NCBI GenBank assembly: GCA_025716815.1
Contig: JAIXMN010000014.1
Span: 868,001-932,000 of the forward strand
Origin: Dichotomocladium elegans
Lineage: Eukaryota; Mucoromycota; Mucoromycetes; Mucorales; Lichtheimiaceae
Length of the DNA: 64,000 nt
Direction: 5' to 3'
Shown: positions 59,065 through 64,000 of the stretch, piece after piece
Numbering within the stretch: the first letter of the stretch is position 1
How the letters are laid out: each line of letters begins with the position of its first letter
The notes under the pieces: model-generated
The model's database searches: none
The model's input: only the letters and a program-made list of their open reading frames with translations
What the model was told of the DNA's origin: nothing
Made by a program: the position numbers and the translations under genes

Positions 59065-60079
59065 TATAGCAGATAATAATACAAGTAGCGATGAGAAAAA
59101 CGCAGAGCGAGATAGAGAAGAGTGAAGGGGAAAGGGGGACGAGAGGATTGGGGGGTGGGCGTTAAATTTCTTGAGGGAGACCGGGTTACACTCGGACGCG
59201 GGGGAGAGGGGAAAGGGCTATTGGAGTTTTCTCAGCTATTCAGCAAAATGATTTTGCATTGTGCCTTGCCATCATTGCTGCCAGCCGCCGCTGGCTACGT
59301 CGTCGTTATCATGACATCAAGAGAGGCATCAAAATCACCGCACGCTTCAGAACGCATCACTGTCAGCAGCGAGGGCAGTGTTTCTTTGTGCTTCAATGAT
59401 ATGCTTTATGAATAGGAACATTGCCAGCTACTATGCCCGCACCCCACAAAACAAAGGCTTTCCTCCATGGATGGCGATTGACGCGAGTTCCAACGCAGGA
59501 AGTTCTTCACTGTGTAATACTGTACTGGGCTTGGGATGGTACTTCGCTCATAAGTGACATATGCTGGCTATTGATCCAAGTCATATGCTGCTCAACTTGT
59601 TGCTCGATAAAGACAGAGACTACGGGCGGGATTTTCTCGCTGGCAACCTGTTGGCAGGGGAAGGGAACTAAACACTCTATGTGCTAAGAAAATCGCAGTA
59701 TGAGGACTCATGATTTCTCTGTTAATAATAAGCCCATTGGAATGCTTAGCAGAAGGTCGATCACCAAAAATGGCAGGAGGAGTGTTATCATTTGTCTAGT
59801 AGCTTCTGTTTTGAAAAGATGCTCAGGCTGGTCGCCAGCAGCATCAGTAGAAGCGTTGTTTTTTTGATCCTCGACCCACCCAGCATACCTCTTGCGCCTT
59901 ATTTACGTAATCTCAGCAAACTCTTCTCTACGTTGCACAGAACCATTATTAGACATGGACAAGGAAATGCATAAATAGTTAATGAATTTATGAGCTATCA
60001 GCATAAATATAAGTTGTCTGAGGTGCTCTTTCCTTTTTATTCCAACTCAATACTTGCCAAACCCACTACTAGATCGATA
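59065..60079. other. Spacer between the PP2C gene and Fanzor copy 3
   Basis: It holds the PP2C promoter (purine-rich, 59100-59160) and the 5' flank of Fanzor copy 3. No gene or terminal repeat was identified. A short AAAATCGCAGT at about 59690 resembles a Tc1-family end but is too short to count. Confidence 0.4.
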
Positions 60080-61947
60080 ATGGCCGAAGGCAAGGACCGC
60101 GTTGTCAATACCTCTTTGAAATCTGTTGGGTGGAAGCAGGAGTACCAGGAGAACCTGGAAAAGCTAGTACCGACTACCCAGTTTCTTACCACTCACACAT
60201 ACCAGTTGTCGCGCTGGATCCTCCTCCACAAGCTGGACCACAACCGCGACTTTGATTCCAGCGAGCTCCTCGGCCGAGCATTCTTTTATAAAGTATTCCT
60301 CAGTCTAGCCGGGAGAAAGGTCATGCGCGAGAAAGTTAAACCGTCGACCAAGGCCATTAGGACGCTCATACAGAGACACCTTGAAGATTACACGAAATCT
60401 GCCGACATTGAGCCTGGGCAACACCGCAACATATCCCAGGTAGCGGCCTATGTCAGCACTGACATCATGACAGCCTACAAAGTAATGTTCAGCTGCAATT
60501 TGGCGAGTGTTTCCGATGCGCTATCGACCCTCTGTTGAACGTATGCCAGCGGGAGGAAGCGACGCAGAAACCCTAATTTGAATAGCCTCCAGTCGGAAGC
60601 CCAGCACATCCTCGCTGAGTTATCATTGATCCTCCAAGCATACGGCGATACTGATGCGTTCGCAGAAGATGATATCTACTATGACATCAAGAATTCTTAG
60701 AGGCAAGAGGGGCAAAGTCAATCCAGTGCTTCCCTCTCCAAACTTCCTGGGTGCCGTCCCATAGGCACATCTACACGCGAATCCTCGGCCAGCATATATC
60801 AAGGCATGCATCCACAAAAGCACCATCGATCGAAAGGGCATGGGGGAAGGTACCTGACCTCAAGTCCAAGCCATTCAAGGATAGGCATGGTAGAAGGCTC
60901 TTAGAAACGGTACAAACGGATGGAGTATCTATATCAATCATACTCAAGACTCTTGACGCAAAGAGGAACCTTAGTCGCAAGCAAAATCGGGCTAATGACG
61001 ATAGTACGAGGAGCAAGGACACTCGGAGGAGGCAGAGCAAGCTCGATCACTCTGCAGACTCTTCCTACATTCACGCCATCCCACAAGACGAGTCCAAAGA
61101 CACCGAGGGAAAATGTCTTCTCATTGACTCGGGAGATCGATGTTCTTTATGGGATGAATGAGTTGAGCATGCCCGAGCTCCCCAAAATGCACCGGTATAC
61201 GCGCAACCAGCGGGCCCGAAAAACAAGGGTGGCGCGCTTTCGGCAGATACGTGATATCGCCAAGGATCGTTATGATGACGAAAACACTATCCGGGGAGGC
61301 AGAGGCTAGACTTGCACAGATATCCCACAGCACCGTCAATGCCACCAGGTAAAAGCTCTTCGTCGAGACCCGAGGAATGGAATGGTCACTTCTCAGCAAC
61401 TTTTATAGCAGTACCACCATTACCCATACGGTATCAACGCACGCCGTGCACAGAAAGTATGGGCCGACAAGGAGCGACTGGGGGAAGCGTCGAGCTCGAA
61501 AAATGCATCCATATACTACTGATCATGAGGCGCACAACTACCCGCTCCATCGGAAATTGCGTCTCTCTGCTTATATCCACCAGAGACAGGCCGATGCTAG
61601 ATGAGTGCGGACGATACGACACAGATTCGGAAGGGACACCATACTTGTCAGGGGAAATTGGGCTGCACCCATGGCCCGTTAGCATGAGCCTATACCTGCG
61701 GCAAGGATTGGCGGGAAATGTTCAAGAGACACGCGTTCAGGGTTTATTTGATTGACGAGTACAGCACCTCCGTGACCTGTCCCGAATGCTCCAGCCGCCC
61801 GGACTCCTTCAAGCGTGTCCCCCCAATCGGCGACCATGGCAGCAAGCAAAGCGTCCTGAAATTAAATGCCATGGGCTTCTAAGGTGTACAAACCTAAATT
61901 GTTTGAAGTCCATGGAAGAGGTTACGGGATTGTTTCGGCCGTGGTCG
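60080..61947 (+). pseudogene. Fanzor-type nuclease pseudogene, copy 3
   Basis: The copy starts with the same ATG context as copy 2 (Met-Ala then a charged stretch leading to TTQFLTTHTYQLSRWILLHK). It is open for about 153 codons and then shifts frame near 60490. A segment of roughly 40 nt present in copy 2 is missing near 60690. From 60751 to about 61130 the linker region, broken in copy 2, is open here and reaches RuvC-I (CLLIDSGDR). A one-base deletion then shifts frame near 61134. A TAA at 61350-61352 is shared with copy 1. The segment DEYSTSVTCPECSSRP and the second Cys pair are still legible in parts near 61760-61900. The sequence breaks off at the microsatellite at 61958 before RuvC-III. 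This copy cannot be functional, but with copy 2 it shows the ancestral layout. Confidence 0.88.
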
Positions 61948-61957
61948 TGGCGTATAC

Positions 61958-61958
61958 G

Positions 61959-61994
<36 letters not shown>
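61958..61994. repeat. (TA)n(TG)n microsatellite truncating Fanzor copy 3
   Basis: A compound TA then TG run of about 37 bases replaces the expected RuvC-III region. The Fanzor homology ends at its left edge. Confidence 0.9.
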
Positions 61995-61999
61995 GCCGG

Positions 62000-62519
62000 T
62001 TCGTCGATAATACCGACGCTATCGCTTGGCCCTTCTGGAACTTGTTCCACACAACACTGCTGTCTCCTACATACCCAGCGCGAGGATTTGAGTGTCCTCA
62101 GGCCAGCTTGTGTCAAGCTGCAAACTCAAACGAGAGATTCTCTGGACATCCCAAATCGTGTCATTATCGACCTCGTTAGCCATCAAAACTATTGACGGTG
62201 GTTGCACATGGGAGATCAGGATAGAAATACGTATCTCACGGAATCAGCGCTTGCTCTGCGCTGGGTAGCCCGTTGAACATCATATCCAAATGAAATTGTG
62301 GATTTCAATTGCCCTTCCCCCCTTTATACACTTTGACTCACCAAGCCTGCACATACCAAGACGTATCCTGGTTAGCACATGGCGATAACCAGGACAGAGA
62401 ACGGCTGGTGCCCCCGCGTAAGCAAACAGCAACTAAGTCCCGGCCCCACCGTGAGGCAGGCATCCCTTTTGAGCTCTTTCCCATAGATTCGATTCGAATT
62501 AAAAGCAAGTCGATATAAA
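62000..62519. other. Spacer between Fanzor copy 3 and the Tc1-type end
   Basis: No gene recognised. Short frames here have no family signal. It lies between the truncated Fanzor and the terminal sequence of a Tc1-family remnant. Confidence 0.4.
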
Positions 62520-62610
62520 GATTCATCATCATGCTGTAAGATTTCTGGGCAAAACCCAACTGCGATTTTGGTGATCCTGCGACTTCACCTCTGGAAAACG
62601 GTGTATATCA
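62520..62610 (-). mobile_element. Terminal fragment of the Tc1/mariner family, remnant D
   Basis: About 62540-62605, read on the minus strand, matches the end of copy B. Both have a 15-nt identical GATTTCTGGGCAAAA on the plus strand and then TGCGATTTT and GATCCTGCGACTT spaced alike, followed by a TATACAC-type outer end. The transposase is not recognisable. It lies about 600 bp after the break of Fanzor copy 3. Confidence 0.65.
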
Positions 62611-62809
62611 ACAGTAGAGTGAGCGGACGAGGCTGCATCACACGTCTATAAGCACTGATTACATGTTTTATTGACATTTTTTGTTTGTTTTTATTCTAGA
62701 TGCAGAGAGGGAGGGAAGCCGTTTAAGCGGACTTGGCAAGCTCTGATAATACATAGGAAAGAACCGCAAGTTAATCAATTGGCACAGCCGATTCGCAGGT
62801 TCCTTTTCT

Positions 62810-63898
62810 TCACAACTTACTCTCAACATCAGCAACGGCCTGATCCAAGATCTGCTGCTGGATAGACGGATCCTGGAGATCCTTGTGGATCTTTTCAATC
62901 AAGTAAGCAGCCAACTGCTTCTGCTCACGGTCGCGAAGCTGAGCCTCATGGCGGACCCATGAGTCGAGAGTGGTCTTGACCTCGTGCGCAACATCAACTT
63001 TCTGCTTCAGCACAAATGCCTCAGCCTCGAGCTGTGCAGTCTCGCGGGAGAGCTCGAACAGCGCCTTGGTAACATCGACAAGGTCCTTCATTTGACCAGC
63101 CTCGTTGATGCGCTCCTGGACAGTAGCTTTGTGCTCCTCACGAGCCTTGTTCAGGATGCTCTTGATGCGCTGTTTACACACATATATATAGATATTTATA
63201 CAAAAGGTCAGTCATTGCGCTGCATAGACCAATCACGCGGAGAACACAAAAGAAAATGACGATGCATACGTTGATATGGTCGTTAGCCATGTTGGTATAA
63301 GGCTCACGAAGGTACTTGAGAAGGACACCCAAGAGACCAGCAGTGGCAACGAGAACAAGGGTTTCCTCATTCAAGATGTAAATTTCCTTGGAAATCAATG
63401 CAGTAGCAGCACCGGTACCAATGGTCAGATAAGCAGCCTTGGCACCCATAGAGTCACCGGGAAGATTATCGAGGATGCTAGACTTCTGAGGAGCGGCTAC
63501 CAACGTCCTTATTTCAGCATTACGAAAAATCACAATGGACCTAGACTCTCTTCTTCTTTCTCGTTACCTTCAGTTTGCGTGCTGTAAAGGCGGGCACTAA
63601 AGAAAAATTCGGGCGATATTAGCAAACAATGGTGGAGTTCTCGAAAGTTAACAACAAAAAAGTGTTTTCCGCTGTACATACGCGGCCGCGACAGTAGTAC
63701 GGCGAGAAGCAGTTGTGATAGCAGGGCGAGCAGCGGTAGCTAAATGACGCGTGAAACTGGAGTTAATTCTCATCCGGATCAGTGGAATGGGAGAAATTTG
63801 ATGAGGGGCAATAACAACAATAACAATAACAAAAAAGAAATAACGAAATCGGTAGAATGCGTACCAGCGGCGCTCTTGATCAAAAGTCGGAAGGCCAT
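62810..63898 (-). CDS. ATP4: Mitochondrial ATP synthase subunit 4 (subunit b)
   Basis: Five exons (63898-63865, 63739-63682, 63596-63568, 63496-63270, 63169-62810) give 235 residues. An Arg/Ala/Ser-rich mitochondrial presequence (MAFRLLIKSAA and ATAARPAITTASRRTTVAAA) is followed by ILDNLPGDSMGAKAAYLTIG, two hydrophobic segments around ISKEIYILNEETLVLVATAG, and a long charged helix (REEHKATVQERINEAGQM onward) ending ADVESKL. This is the peripheral-stalk subunit that anchors F1 to the inner-membrane Fo sector. The splice phases all agree. Three introns lie in the first 50 codons, a usual pattern for presequence exons. A decayed copy of the alpha-subunit gene of the same complex is in this window at 16465, which appears to be coincidence. 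Confidence 0.93.
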
Positions 63899-64000
63899 AT
63901 TTGCCTAGACGAGCAATTCGGTTAGCGTCATCCTCGGGATTCTCTGCTGTGTTTCGTGAAGAAAAAAAAATATCTCACACACAGAAAACGTCTCTAGGTT

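Noticed and set aside
59690..59700. AAAATCGCAGT upstream of Fanzor copy 3 as the partner terminal repeat of Tc1 end D
   Set aside because: Only 11 bases match, and no outer terminal sequence accompanies it.
1..64000. CRISPR arrays, tRNA or rRNA genes
   Set aside because: No regular direct-repeat and spacer pattern, no tRNA-like A and B boxes with folding arms, and no rRNA core sequence were seen by eye; a covariance-model scan would be decisive.

Overview
The window is nuclear DNA of a filamentous fungus, most likely a member of Mucorales (Mucoromycota). Genes carry many short GT-AG introns of about 50-90 nt. There is a CotH-family spore-coat or invasin gene, typical of Mucorales. The decayed Tc1/mariner remnants resemble a family I know as abundant in Mucorales. 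No prokaryotic operons, rRNA, tRNA or CRISPR arrays were seen.

Fifteen protein-coding genes could be spliced by eye into complete reading frames. From left to right they are: a kinesin-4 type motor (6562-11656, +), a FUN30/SMARCAD1-type chromatin remodeller (18392-21498, +), an ERV46/ERGIC3 cargo receptor (21730-23348, -), the 25S rRNA methyltransferase BMT2 (23787-24659, +), CotH (30342-32402, +), an MIT-domain protein (33522-34498, -), dihydrofolate reductase (34746-35469, -), a LACTB2-like metallo-beta-lactamase-fold protein (37378-38417, -), a copper amine oxidase (38912-41050, -), a casein kinase I (43718-45260, +), the DEAD-box helicase DBP6/DDX51 (49079-51525, +), a VNX1-type cation/H+ antiporter (51821-55157, +), an LEA2-like membrane protein (55709-56720, -), a DUF1761-like membrane protein (57116-57688, +), a PP2C phosphatase (57933-59064, -) and, counted as the sixteenth, ATP synthase subunit 4 (62810-63898, -). 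They are housekeeping genes in no functional cluster. Several neighbours share divergent promoters or convergent ends.

Between them lie accessory blocks of dead mobile DNA at about 0-6, 12-18, 25-30, 46-49 and 60-62.6 kb. The most notable content is three copies of a Fanzor-type gene (eukaryotic TnpB-like RNA-guided nuclease, with RuvC and zinc-ribbon motifs) at 1-1137, 12395-14669 and 60080-61947. All three are broken, each differently. Copies 1 and 3 share one premature stop. Copy 2 keeps the whole catalytic half open. Homology between copies 1 and 2 continues about 69 nt past the stop codon and then ends abruptly. That segment can fold into successive hairpins, as expected for the 3' end of an omega-RNA-type guide scaffold.

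Other accessory content includes at least four remnants of one Tc1/mariner family whose ends carry repeated GTCGCA motifs. There is a decayed ATP1 (F1-alpha) gene copy that still holds introns, a head-to-head pair of decayed paralogues sharing a 51-nt intron, and a palindrome with roughly 150-bp arms. The copies disagree enough, and are damaged enough, that this looks like old and inactive mobile DNA rather than a live system.
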